A stretch of DNA of 64,000 nucleotides from positions 9,840,963 through 9,904,962 of the forward strand of contig JAQFVV010006208.1 in assembly GCA_028023455.1 (NCBI GenBank). The letters run 5' to 3'. The notes beneath the pieces are model-generated. The model had not been told where the DNA came from. It was given only the letters and a program-made list of their open reading frames with translations, and ran no database searches. The stretch's first letter is position 1. The number at the start of each line of letters is the position of its first letter. The stretch comes from Epiperipatus broadwayi (Eukaryota > Onychophora > Udeonychophora > Euonychophora > Peripatidae). Made by a program: the position numbers and the translations under genes. Shown here piece by piece: positions 45,366 through 55,285 of the stretch.

Positions 45366-45716
45366 TGATAATATTAAATAGTGCTATCACACTTATAACG
45401 TAAAGCTGTATAATTAATATCAATTAGTCAATTAAAATGGCTGAGCGCTATCGAGAAACTTACTTCATAGCAGAAGACTCCTTCGCCATTAATCGTAAAA
45501 AAGCATGTTTTGCTATATCAAAAAGATGGTCTAATTGACTCATTTGCATAGAGTTTGCATATTATACTGATAGAATGATTTCAACGAATGAGTCAGAACT
45601 GACTATGATTATGAGAAGTACATTTTCTCGAAAGCGCTCAGCCATTTTCATTGACTAATTGATATTAATTATACAGCTTTACATTATAAGTGTGATAGCA
45701 CTATTTATTATTATGC
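45366..45716. mobile_element. MITE with about 85-bp terminal inverted repeats
   Basis: The left end 'ataatattaaatagtgctat' runs on through 'cacacttataacgtaaagct' to 'atggctgagcgct'. The right end is its complement, from 'agcgctcagccatttt' to 'gatagcactatttattatta'. The interior has 'ttcgccattaatcgtaaa' and 'tgttttgctatatcaaaaag', both shared with the copy at 50584-50995. No transposase; the superfamily is not recognised. Confidence 0.7.
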
Positions 45717-45931
45717 TAATTTAAGAAGGTACCCTAAATGTTTGAAGATAATCATAACTAAATAAATTACCATACTTTTTTTTTATTGAAATGACTAATG
45801 AAAGATAAAAGATATTATTTTTAATACTTTTACCATAATTTACCTAGAAGTGGAAGTTAATTGTTCTGGTAGTACTTGATTACCTTGCTAGATTATTGTA
45901 TTTTATAATTTTTTTTATTATTTTTGAAATG

Positions 45932-46452
45932 CCAATAAACATCACATGATCACCATTTCTTATCCTTGCTTATAACTGTTATTAAAACAGGCATTGCCAC
46001 ACTGCAAGTTAGAGTAATCAGTGGATGTCAGAAGGCTTGTGCATAAAATCCCTATCTAGTGCCTACTCATCCAATATCCCCAGACTAGTTTCTGGTTTGT
46101 GGCCTTCGTCTGTGAGGGGCCTTGGATCTGAGAGCACTGCACCTAGATCTTAGGGTCTAATGCAACCCTCCAGCGCACCTTTTATCTCTACTTAACTACA
46201 AAACTATGCATCAAATCGAAAACACTTTAATATTTTTAATCCAAGCCCATCAGCTTATATAGTCATATAGGTCTGAACTCAGTTCAGTACTCATACATTT
46301 TGGTGTCTTTAGTTCTTTAATAACTATAGCCACCAATATTCTAGTCAGGATTTTGGATGAGTAGATGGAGATTTTAGGCACAAGTCTTCTGGCATCCATT
46401 GATTACTCTAGCTTGCAGTGTGGCAATACATATAGTGAGTTTTTGTCTGTTT
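45932..46452. repeat. Family A copy with 14-bp target-site duplication
   Basis: It starts 'ccaataaacatcacatgatc', includes a full forward unit with ribozyme segment 46071-46125 (minus), then flips at about 46350 to a short inverted end. The ribozyme core reads CAGACGA rather than CTGACGA, so U4 is lost and it should be inactive. The flanks TTATTTTTGAAATG at 45918-45931 and 46453-46466 are identical. Confidence 0.85.
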
Positions 46453-46764
46453 TTATTTTTGAAATGATGAAGATTTTGGATTGGGGTTTTCTAGTTGGTG
46501 ACATTAGTTACCTGCTTGGTAACACTTATGGTAAATCGTTGAATACATTGTTTTTGAAAATAATGGCACTGATTAACAAAAACATAAAGCGCGTATGACC
46601 TTCATGAAATATTGGATTCTAAGAATTTTATTTTTTTATTGGTTTAATGTGTTCTAAAAGCTTGTGATTGATTGGTTAAAGTATTTTAAATCCTTGTTCT
46701 AAAATTATTGATTGATTGATTGATTGATTAATAATTTGTATTGTTTATTCATTGTAACATTCAT

Positions 46765-47110
46765 TTGAACAAGCTCATTGTGACAAATTTGCTGATGATG
46801 GTATGGTTATTGTGTATAATAATATTGAGCTTTAACAGAATGTTAAGATATATAAAATTTATAGTAAATTTGGATAAAATAAATGCAATTAAAATCAAAG
46901 CAATATAAGGGGAAGTAAATCTTTAAGGTAGACTATTTGAACAGGAAATTATAGACCTATTTTAAGCTTCTAAATATGTGAGAAATTAAAATAAAAATTA
47001 TGAGAGAAAACTGTAATGGCCAAGCAGGCTTTTAATAAGATCCACGAGCTATTCTGTGATCGTTCTTTGCCATGATTCACCAGTGATTTGTAAATAAAAA
47101 TTCAGTGAAG
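46765..47110 (+). pseudogene. Decayed LINE reverse transcriptase fragment
   Basis: Near 46783 the translation reads CDKFADDGMVIVYNN, containing the FADD catalytic motif. After several stops, KTVMAKQAFNKIHELFCDRSL near 47010-47075 resembles the segment that follows the palm in LINEs. It is distinct from the RTE copies here. Confidence 0.5.
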
Positions 47111-47689
47111 TTATTTTTGAGAAAAAATGGCATGCACTGTGTATGCATACAATACGTCACATTATATATAATTTATTCTTCTTTCCCCTGAAATTTATAG
47201 ATTTTTTTTAGTGAATTTTTTTCATAAAAATTATTTTTTAAAAAAAAAAATTTTATAGACAAAAATAAAAACCTGGAAAATTTTGATTCAAGAAAAACTG
47301 AAATACTTTGAAATATGTATAATATTCATAATTATATTATACTGAAATGAAATTATGTTAATGCAAAACTACGTTTAATTATAAAAAAAAAATTAAGTTT
47401 CTTACTCTATTTATAAATGAAATTGGTTATATAATATATGTATATTTGAATGCAATATACATATGTGCATGTGTAAAAATTGTCAAATTCAGTTAATAAT
47501 CTATTTTTATTTTTCCGTTTTTATCAATGTTATTATTAAATAAATGCTTGAAAACGAATTAATTTATAATCTAATATTTATTTTGTTAGGAAAAAAAGCC
47601 CCCCCCCCCCCAAATGGATGTCTTCTACCTAAGACTTAGATTTTGATGAATTAATGGAGTGTAATTTTTACAAAAAAGAACTGTTATTA

Positions 47690-47985
47690 ATCACATGATC
47701 TCCATTTCATATGTTTACACAGACTATTAATAACAGTAGTAAACTTTCCATACAGTAGTACTTTATAGTTAACTAAATAGGTAAAACGTGGCTGTTGGAT
47801 GGTTGCATTAGATCCTAAGATCTAGGTGCAGTGCTCTCAAATTCAAGGCTCCTCACTGATGAAAGCAACAAGCTAGAAACAGGTCTGGGAATATTGGGTA
47901 AGTAGACACTAAATAAGGATTTTATGCATAAACTTTCTTGCTTCCATTGATTATTAAGCCTTGCTGTATGGAGAGTTTGTTGTTA
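47690..47985 (+). repeat. Family A copy, ribozyme sense on +
   Basis: The left end 'cacatgatctccatttcata' leads to a short forward start, then an inverted unit from about 47760 ('tagttaactaaataggtaaa') to 'gtatggagagtttgttgtta'. It carries the hammerhead at 47843-47897. Confidence 0.75.
47843..47897 (+). ncRNA. Type I hammerhead ribozyme, family A, intact core
   Basis: CTGATGA, AGC-AACAA-GCT stem II, GAAAC, AG, GTC, then TGGGAA. Inner stem I TCCTCA/TGGGAA retains most pairs. Core residues are all present; A.A at 10.1/11.1. Confidence 0.6.
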
Positions 47986-49150
47986 GTAATGAAAGTAAAT
48001 AATCTTATATCTCATTTTATTGGAAATTTTTTGTAGAATAATTTAAATAATTAAAAAAACCTTTTAAAAGTACAATTTATGGATAAATTTAAAATTAATA
48101 GCTTTAAAATTGTTTACATTTATTTTTTTTATAATAATTATTACATTTTCGTAACTTTATTGTTATTTTTTTTTAATATTATGTTATCTTTACAATGCTT
48201 TTAGTGTTTTATATTTATTATTATGAAATTTCATGTTAGCATGAAAATTACATCTTCAACCACATGCACAAGAATGTAAATACGGTATTTTCTATAGTCA
48301 ACATGATTTGAAATAAAGATGTGGATGATTAGAAAGAGAAAATGTAGGCTGTAGATATATATGGTGAAGAAGAAAAATCTTAAGGAATAGTAAGTAATTT
48401 GTTACATTTTCATTTACCATTGTCAAACTACCTCCACTCCGAACTTTGACGCCATCCATTTCAGATAAATACAGTAATGATTATTACTAATTATTATTGA
48501 AACTAGAGATTATCTCTAGAACAGATATAAACTTTAAACCTCAGTTAAAGATTAATATATCTGATTTTTTATTTATTTTGCACATACGGAGTTATTAACC
48601 TTTCTCTTTCCCATATGCAATATCTTATAGATATAATAAACACCTCCATACATCCCCATAATTTTTTAAATTCACTTAAAGATATAATAAGACATGTGAC
48701 GATAGTAAGTAATCTGGCTTGATATGATATGTAAGGCTTGCCTTAATTTTATTTCGTAGGAGTTCTTCTATTTCAACTTTCAGAAATTAAGCCCAAAAGC
48801 AATAAATAAATATTTTAATAACTAAAAAAGAATGTTAACCATTGCACTAAAGCTTTCGATAATAGAATTGATTATCATAGAACTGTAATATCAACCTACT
48901 TTACAATGATTACGGATATGGTCTATATCTTTTTCAATAACACTTTTGAGTTCTGTCAGGTCACTTCTAGGACTGCAAAAATCTTTCATTGTAAAAAAGT
49001 TTTGTTTCTAATATTATAATCTGCCATCTTTTAATAGTTGATATCTCACTCAAAATGTTAACAAAATTATAGAAAAACTAATTGATTAGATGTACTTACT
49101 TATTCTAATTTGTATTAAACCATCAAACATCACATGATCACCATTCTTTT

Positions 49151-49256
49151 TTTTTTTTCATGTCATAGCATCGGCCGGGACACAAACCCACAACCGTCTG
49201 CAACCAACTACTTGCTTGCAAGGCGGCTGCAATGACCTCCTCAATAACGCTTGTTT
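49151..49256 (-). mobile_element. tRNA-derived SINE inserted in family A
   Basis: Minus strand: 'gcgttattgaggaggtcatt', GCCTTGCAAGCAAG, GGGTTTGTGTCCCGG (B box), GATGCTATGACATG, then an A run. More diverged than the 44.8-kb copy. Confidence 0.65.
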
Positions 49257-49452
49257 ACATAAGCTGTTTTTGACAGAAGCAAAACTCTACAAACAGTAGC
49301 GCCACTCATTGCAAGCCAGAATAATCGATGGATGCAGAAAGGTTTTGTGTAGAACTAGTGCCTATTCATCCAATATTCCCAGACTAGCTTCTAGCTTGTG
49401 GCTTTCATCAATGAGGAGCCTTGGATTTGAGAGCACTGCACCTAAATCTTAT

Positions 49453-49507
49453 CCAATATCCCCAGATTAGTTTCTAGCTTATGGCTTTCATCAGTGAGGA
49501 GCCTTTT
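49453..49507 (-). ncRNA. Hammerhead ribozyme motif, family A
   Basis: Minus strand: CTGATGA, AGC-CATAA-GCT, GAAAC, TAATC as cleavage side, TGGGGA closing against TCCTCA. The core is intact; G16.2 is changed to A, weakening the already short stem III. Confidence 0.55.
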
Positions 49508-50194
49508 ATTTGAGAGCACTGCACCTACATCTTAGGATCTAATGCAACCCTCCAGTAACCACCTTTTACTTTTTTAGCTAACTAAAGATTTGAGTTCAAA
49601 ATGAAAACACATTATTGTTGTCAGGCTAAACTCATTAGCTTGTATAGTCATATAGATCAGAATCCATACTTTTTTGTGTCTTTGATTCTTTAATAACCAT
49701 AGTCACCATAATCCTATTGGGCAGAATTGATATTAAACCATCAAACATCACATGATCACTATTATTTATGCTTACAAAAGCAGTTTTTCACAGAGTAAAA
49801 ACTCCATACAGTAGTGCCACATTGCATTTGATCCTAAGATCTAGATGCAGTGCTCTCAAATCCAAGGCTCCTCATTGATGAAAGCCACAAGCTAGAAACT
49901 AGTCTGGGGATAGTGGATGAGTAGGCATTAGATAAGGATTTTATGCACAAACCTTCCTGCATCCATTGATTACTCTGGCTTGTATGGTATGGATAGTTTT
50001 GACTCTGTGTTTATTCTAATTTGCTTGCAATCTCAAACAAAATCATTGTTATTATTGTGGATATATTGTCTCAGGACCACGGATTAGAATTTTCCAGTTT
50101 AGTAATTTCATTTTCAAAAAAAATAAATTTTTTTTCTACATCTCAGCATTTGATTATAAATGGTTGAAATTTTATTTTATATCCTCAATCTGTG

Positions 50195-50250
50195 GTTAGA
50201 GCATCTGCCTGCTAGGCCGTTACCTGCAATTTGGGTTTGACCAGATGAAC
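50195..50250 (+). repeat. tRNA-like fragment
   Basis: GTGGTTAGAGCATCTGCCTG and then 'tttgggtttgaccaga' resemble A and B boxes with a CTGCTAGGC-like arm, but the acceptor and T stems do not close. Likely a SINE or tRNA relic. Confidence 0.35.
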
Positions 50251-50583
50251 TTGAAAATATATCAGATTGCAAGCAGATTTATAATTTTTTTCCAGATATC
50301 CATCCGATAGTAAATTCACCTAACCTTGAATATTGTCAGTAAATTGGTATCTAGTGAATATTTACTGAAAGGCGAAGATTACCGATGAATCTGAATGATG
50401 AGATGAGTATCAATGCAATGATTGTAAAAGCAAAAAATGCTTAATTTCTTAGTTTTTGAATATATTTGGATTATTTTGTGTAAAGATGATAATGTCTCTT
50501 AGAGTTATTTGTAATATTGTGTTGTGCAATTACTGATTATGAAATATGCATTCATTTAAAATATATATATATATTTTATTTTT

Positions 50584-50995
50584 TGATAATATTAAATTGT
50601 GCTATCACACTTACGACATAAAACTGTAACAACAAATAGAAAAATAAATTAAATGGCTGAGCACTTTCAAGAAGATATACCCGCATCTGCAAAATTGGTT
50701 TGTACTGAGAAGCATGATATTAAGCGAAAGGTAAAGTAGGCTTACTTTATAGCAGACGACTCCTTCGCCATTAATTGTAAAGAAGCATGTTTTGCTATAT
50801 CAAAAAGATGGTCTTAATAACTCATTTGCATAGAATTTGCATATCATATTTATATAATGATTTCAAAGAATGAGTCATAACTGGCTATGATTATGAGAAG
50901 TACATCATGAAAGCGCTCAGCTATTTCATTTATTTTTCTATTTGTTGTTACAGCTTTATGTCGTAAGTGAGATAGCATTATCATAATTTAGACAA
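50584..50995. mobile_element. MITE, same family as 45366-45716, next to exon 2
   Basis: Termini 'gataatattaaattgtgcta' and 'tagcattatcataattt' are complementary, with arms extending through 'acataaaactgtaacaacaa' to 'atggctgagc'. The interior matches the 45.4-kb copy but carries about 65 extra bp near 50670-50740. The element ends only about 55 bp before exon 2, so it may sit at or over the branch-point region. Confidence 0.7.
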
Positions 50996-51050
50996 ACGTA
51001 AAGTATAAATCTACAAGTTATTACTTAATATTTTATTTTTATCTTTTTAG

Positions 51051-51738
51051 GCAAATATTTCAAAATCTGTTTCTTCAACACAGCTAGCTCTGAAGCATTT
51101 TGATGATTTTTATAAACCAATTTATGGTGGACAATGGCCTTCAATCCGGCTGGCAATGTTGTCTCAACAGAAGTACTGTGCAGTTGTTAATAATTTTACT
51201 AATGTCGACGATGTTTTAGGAACTTTATCTTGTCTCGGAGCTGATGATATATTTGATGTGACTATATCTGAATTGGAATTGCAGTTGCGAAAGGAGCAAG
51301 AAGAGCTCGAGCAAAAGAGGCTTGAAAAACAATCTAAAATGAAAACGAATTTAGAAAAGACTCTCTCGCTAGATTTAAATTTTGATATATTATCGGACTA
51401 TAAATTCAGTCAGTCACAGCAGCTGAACACCAATGAAAATTTAGCAGAAGGTAATGACGAGTCTTCAGAATCGGAGGATGAAGTACCTTTAGAAGAACCT
51501 ATAACTCCAGGGCATCCGAGTTTCTACGATTTTGTTCCAGTGACTGAGCTAAAGGGATTGAGTAAAGATATATCTGAAAGTGATTACTTCGCTTATTATA
51601 ATCCTGATGCAGCGTTTGATATTGAAATTTTGCCTGTAACTGAATTTCAGTATCCTAAAAATTTGAAAGTTTTTACCTTTGAACGTGGAAACATTTCTTT
51701 ATTTCCTACTCCTCGGTCAGCGTCTAAAAATTTACTAG
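51051..51738 (+). CDS. NSUN4: NSUN4 homologue, exon 2
   Basis: 229 codons plus one base (phase 0 to phase 1), between acceptor TTTTTAG and donor GTAAGT. It starts ANISKSVSSTQLALKHFDDFY. WPSIRLAMLSQQKY and VVNNF follow, equivalent to the human NSUN4 segments LALQNFD, WPSIR, LLSEQKY and LVNNF. The end FTFERGNISLFPTPR equals human FTFDRGDISRFPPAR, just before the methyltransferase fold. In between is an insertion relative to human: a Glu/Lys/Gln-rich coiled-coil-like stretch (about residues 84-110), an acidic Ser/Glu tract, and YDFVPVTELKG...ESDYFAYYNP. NSUN4 methylates mitochondrial 12S rRNA and works with MTERF4 in mitoribosome assembly. The catalytic DLCAAPGGK and cysteine motifs are not in this window. 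Confidence 0.92.
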
Positions 51739-51936
51739 GTAAGTTCAATATTTAGTCACAAATATATATCAATTTTTTTTAAATATCCTGCCATTGTGTT
51801 TTATATAAATTCAAATTTTTAAATATGAAAACATTTCCAAAGGACTTGATGAAATATTCTACTGGTTTGTATTTAAAAATATTTACCTGTTACTTGATCA
51901 CATCACTTTAGACCATATCCAAACTTCTCTAATGAT

Positions 51937-52440
51937 AGTCAAAATAAGAGTCATAGATCACATGACCCTATTCTCTTAAGCTTGTAAGTTATAAACAGTG
52001 AGGATTGCCAATTCCTCAATAAGCTTTGTAATAAATGCTTAGCCAGAGAAAGCATTTAAAATATCTCTGTCAGGAACCCCTACCCAAACCCCTGACCATA
52101 GTTTCGTGCTTTGGCACTCCTCAGAGAGGTGTCAGGGTAGGTTCAGACACTAGATCTAAAAATACTAACCCAAAGCCAGCATTTAACTAAAAGTTATCGA
52201 GTGGAAAATCTGAAATTTTCAGACACCTACATGTCTTCAAACCCAGCTATCCAACTCAAATAGCGATATAGGGCTGATAGATAGTCTTAGCAATATAACA
52301 TTGCATAAGATTTAAGGCAGAGACTATAAATAGTCAAAATAAGAGTCACGGATCACATGACCCTATTCTCTTAAGCTTGTAAGTTAAACAATGAGGATTG
52401 CCAATTCTTTAACAAGCTTTGTGATAGATTCTGAAAACTA
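51937..52440 (-). repeat. Family B hammerhead repeat (395-bp unit plus about 105 bp)
   Basis: 'agtcaaaataagagtcatag' at 51937 recurs as 'agtcaaaataagagtcacgg' at 52332, so one complete 395-bp unit plus the start of a second are in direct repetition. Between them are 'agagaaagcatttaaaatat', a canonical hammerhead (52079-52141, minus) and 'ttcagacacctacatgtctt', which resembles family C. Shared boxes ('gatcacatgaccctattctc' against family A 'gatcaccatttct') suggest that A, B and C are related. Confidence 0.8.
52079..52141 (-). ncRNA. Canonical type I hammerhead ribozyme, family B
   Basis: Minus strand, all parts present. Outer stem I CCTACCC/GGGTAGG (7 bp). Internal loop TGAC against TT. Inner stem I ACCTCT/AGGGGT (6 bp with one G.U). 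Core CTGAGGA (plus 52118-52124). Stem II GTGC-CAAA-GCAC. GAAA (plus 52102-52105). A short stem III (AC...GU, with a UAUG loop). Cleavage triplet GTC, with predicted cleavage between plus 52094 and 52093. It conforms to the CUGANGA...GAAA...NUH consensus and to the usual G-C closing pair of stem II. Internal loop and stem II loop could make the tertiary contact typical of fast natural hammerheads. Confidence 0.85.
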
Positions 52441-52689
52441 ATAATTAACTAATTTTTGGTAGTCCATTACTTTCTTTCCCTTTCATTTATTACAATTTTA
52501 TCTAATATCTCTCATCTTATTCTCGTATTTTATATTTTTATAGACTGGGATATATAAAATATGGAAAAATAAACTAAATAATACTTTTCATAAGAAGTCA
52601 AAGACGTTTATCTCTGACCTAATTTGACATACTGACTGCTTACTATATTAGAAGACTAGTTGCAGAATTTAAAGGAACAGAACTTATTT

Positions 52690-53400
52690 ACCTGAAGATT
52701 TGTGATGATGTCATATTAGATGTGATAATATGTTGCACTATTTCCATCATCTATTATCAGTATATGCTAAAAGTATAAAAAAATTTAGACTTTTCAAATA
52801 CAAACAATTTGTTAATAATAGTTCATTTGATTAGAGCGCTCTCCTTGAAATTCAATGTTCGAGAATCTAAAGGTGTAAGTTCGACTCCTATGCAATACTG
52901 TCACTGGTCAGGCCAGCAACACCAGAAGAAGAGTGGAGAATAATGCTACTGGAAATCCATGTAATTACTAACCTGTGTTATCCATTTGTGTGTTATTACT
53001 AACAAGTTGTTTGTATTTGAAAGTTTAAAAGTTTCTATACATTCAACATACTGATATAATGGAAATAGGAGACTTCAGACCATTCAAAGAAGTATGGAAA
53101 GATCCATGTTGGAAGTAACAAGAAGAGATGGAAAACGCAACATATAGATAAGAGAACAAACAGGTGTTACTGACCTAATAGATGGACAATTGAAATCTTA
53201 AACCGGATTCCAAGAGATTGTAAAAGACCCAGAAAGAGACCATATGTGACATGGATGGATGAAATAAGAAAGTGTGCAGGGATGCTGTGGAGAAGTCAAG
53301 CTAAAGATCGGAGAAGGTGGAATGAACTTCATCCTGCAGTGGATTGATAATGGTTGATGATGAATGGAAATAGTCCAACATATTATCACACAGAACTTAT
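52690..53400 (+). repeat. Family F SINE-like fold-back, interrupted by RTE
   Basis: The tRNA-like block at about 52822-52900 (TTTGATTAGAGCG, then AAGTTCGACTCCTATG) is followed by 'cactggtcaggccagcaaca' and 'gaagaagagtgg'. About 100-bp arms enclose it: 'tgttgcactatttccatc' (about 52731) and 'ggaaatagtccaacatat' (about 53066-53084, after the RTE insertion). The most complete family F copy in the window. Confidence 0.6.
53069..53362 (+). mobile_element. RTE LINE 3' fragment inserted in family F
   Basis: A 294-bp, 5'-truncated copy of the RTE terminus (TTGGAAGTAACAAGAAGAGA, VTDLI, RWTIEILNRIPRDCKRP, TWMDEIRKCAG) ending in 'gataatggttgatga'. It is flanked by AATGGAAATAG at 53058-53068 and 53363-53373, an 11-bp target-site duplication. 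A piece coding for the KRLK-WSGH segment is deleted. Confidence 0.8.
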
Positions 53401-54034
53401 TCCTGATCAAGTTATGCGGTGAACGTTCAACGAGATGAAATGACAATGCTATCATGACTGCTATACCAAGAGTTTCGTAACGTGCTTTCGTAGATTGAAA
53501 CAGTTGTTTATAAGTGGTCATATTTTTTAATGAATTTATCCAGAGATATCAAATTATATAAACAAAGGAAGAAGCACTTTCTAGTGTCATTGAGGATGGA
53601 GAATTCCCATCAAGATGTCAACTCTTGCACATTATAATTAAAATGTCTGAATATGACATTTCCTAGATTTACAATTTTCTATCATTGGATGAATGTTGAA
53701 AGTTAGTGGAATGACCAAGGAAAAGCCCAAATCTTATACCAAAGACTTTTATCTCTGGGATTATTTGAAAGCGTCACTCATGCAGAAAAAATAAGAATTA
53801 TCAACATTTGAGTCACAGTATTATTGATGTATGCAACATCATTGATTTGAGTATTAAGTATATGTCTATTGCTAGATAAAATTATTATATCATAATTGAA
53901 CATATTCTGTAAATAAAGAAATTTGACTTTTCTTTTTTGTTTATGTTGCCGGATTTGTACATGGGACATTCTTTATGTAGATTACAATTATTTTATAACT
54001 TTGTGTATATTTTAAATATATATATATTTTTTTC

Positions 54035-54127
54035 ATGTGTCATAGCATCAGCCAGGAAGCGAACCCGCTAACCTGGGACAACTGCTTATAAGGCAGCTGT
54101 GCTGACCTCTCGACCACCAATGCTTGA
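54035..54127 (-). mobile_element. tRNA-derived SINE
   Basis: Minus strand: GCATTGGTGGTCGAGAGGTCAGC, GCTGCCTTATAAGCAG, GGGTTCGCTTCCTGGC (B box), GATGCTATGACACATG, then A. Nearly identical to the 44.8-kb copy. Confidence 0.75.
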
Positions 54128-54994
54128 CATATTTTGATATATTAGTTTAATTGTGTATTCTGTTCAAAAATCTTTTACAACAATTTTAGTCCATATTTTC
54201 CATTCTTATCTATTGTCTGTTTTCTTTCGAATCTAAATAACTACTGCATCTCATCTTTTAAAATGATCTAGTCTTTTTTTCCCCTGTATCTTATTATCAT
54301 TCTATCCATGAACATATATATTTTGTAATGGTCAGCAAATGTATGATCCTATGACTATAATATGTTAGTATCAATGTTCTTAATATGAGATAAACATGAT
54401 AATATTAAATAAACAAAATAGTTACTCCATCCTTTAGGGTTGAATTCATAATTGTGATCAAAATCTGGCCATTTCCTGATGAATATCATCTGACAATGTT
54501 CCAGGTACACTAAAACAATTTATCAAGAATTTCTTTATATTTTCAATCTTTATGCCTACCTGCTATAAAATTGAATGATTAATCTGACCAATATATTATC
54601 CTCAACTTGTAATAGCTGGCCAAATCAAGGATCACATGACTTAATCTAGATGAAACAAACCATGGATTCATATTCTAACCTGACAATTTGTCGTATAAAA
54701 AGAAAATCGAAATCTCACAATATTTAATATGTAATAATAACAAAGTAATTTATTTCCAGGTTAGTAACCAAATAATTTCAGTATATATAAAATTAATTCT
54801 CAAATTCTACAAACTTAATTTCCAATCTCGAGTAAACACTGTGCATTACATTAATTAAAATGTTATATAAGTATAAAATAAGATACTTAAAACAGCTATT
54901 AATCAACTATTCCTTTTATTAATATTACTCTAATTTATGTTCTTTTTTTATCATCAATAAATCCGCATTGAACTATATTTCTCAAATGATATGC

Positions 54995-55285
54995 ATATTA
55001 AACCACTAAACATCACATGATCACTATTTCTTATGCTAGCACATTACTGTTATTAAAACAGGCAAAACTCTCCATACAGTAGTGCCACTCAGTGCCAACC
55101 AGAGTAATCAGTGCTCTCAGATCCAAAGCTCCTCACTGATGAAGGCCACAAGCCGGAAACTAGTCTGAAGATATTGGATGAGTAGGCACTAGATAGGGAT
55201 TTTATGCACAAACTTTCTGGCATCCATTGATTATTTTGGTTGGCACTGAGTGGCACTACTGTATGGAGAGTTTTGCCTGGTTTAA
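54995..55285 (+). repeat. Family A fold-back copy with ribozyme
   Basis: Forward arm 'aaacatcacatgatcactat' to 'gccaaccagagtaatca' (about 55110), then directly into the inverted unit from 'gtgctctcagatccaaagct' to 'ctgtatggagagttttgcct'. The hammerhead is at 55123-55177. Confidence 0.8.
55123..55177 (+). ncRNA. Type I hammerhead ribozyme, family A
   Basis: CTGATGA, GGC-CACAA-GCC, GAAAC, TAGTC, TGAAGA, TTGG. The core is intact; 10.1/11.1 is A.G; inner stem I TCCTCA/TGAAGA has one weak position. Confidence 0.6.

Larger units (their letters stand above)
49115..50010. repeat. Family A cluster with a SINE inside
   Basis: A forward end ('catcacatgatcacca', 49129) is split by a SINE (49151-49256). 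A forward unit then starts at about 49280, with an internal roughly 80-bp direct duplication that brings in two ribozyme segments: 49370-49424 (core TTGATGA, inactive) and 49453-49507 (core intact). At about 49795-49830 it flips to an inverted unit with a third segment at 49862-49916 (plus; core TTGATGA, C3 lost). It ends at about 50005. Confidence 0.75.
39298..51050 (+). other. NSUN4 intron 1 (11,753 bp)
   Basis: It runs from donor GTAAGC at 39298 to an acceptor with a T-rich tract ending TTTTTAG at 51050. It is packed with family A copies, a fold-back at 40.85-41.09 kb, two related MITEs, LINE relics and SINEs. Stretches not listed separately (39.3-40.8, 41.1-42.6, 43.8-44.8, 47.1-47.7, 48.0-49.1 kb) are AT-rich with nothing I can assign. 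Confidence 0.65.

Noticed and set aside
50195-50250. tRNA gene
   Set aside because: A- and B-box-like strings are present but acceptor and T stems do not pair; listed only as a tRNA-like fragment.
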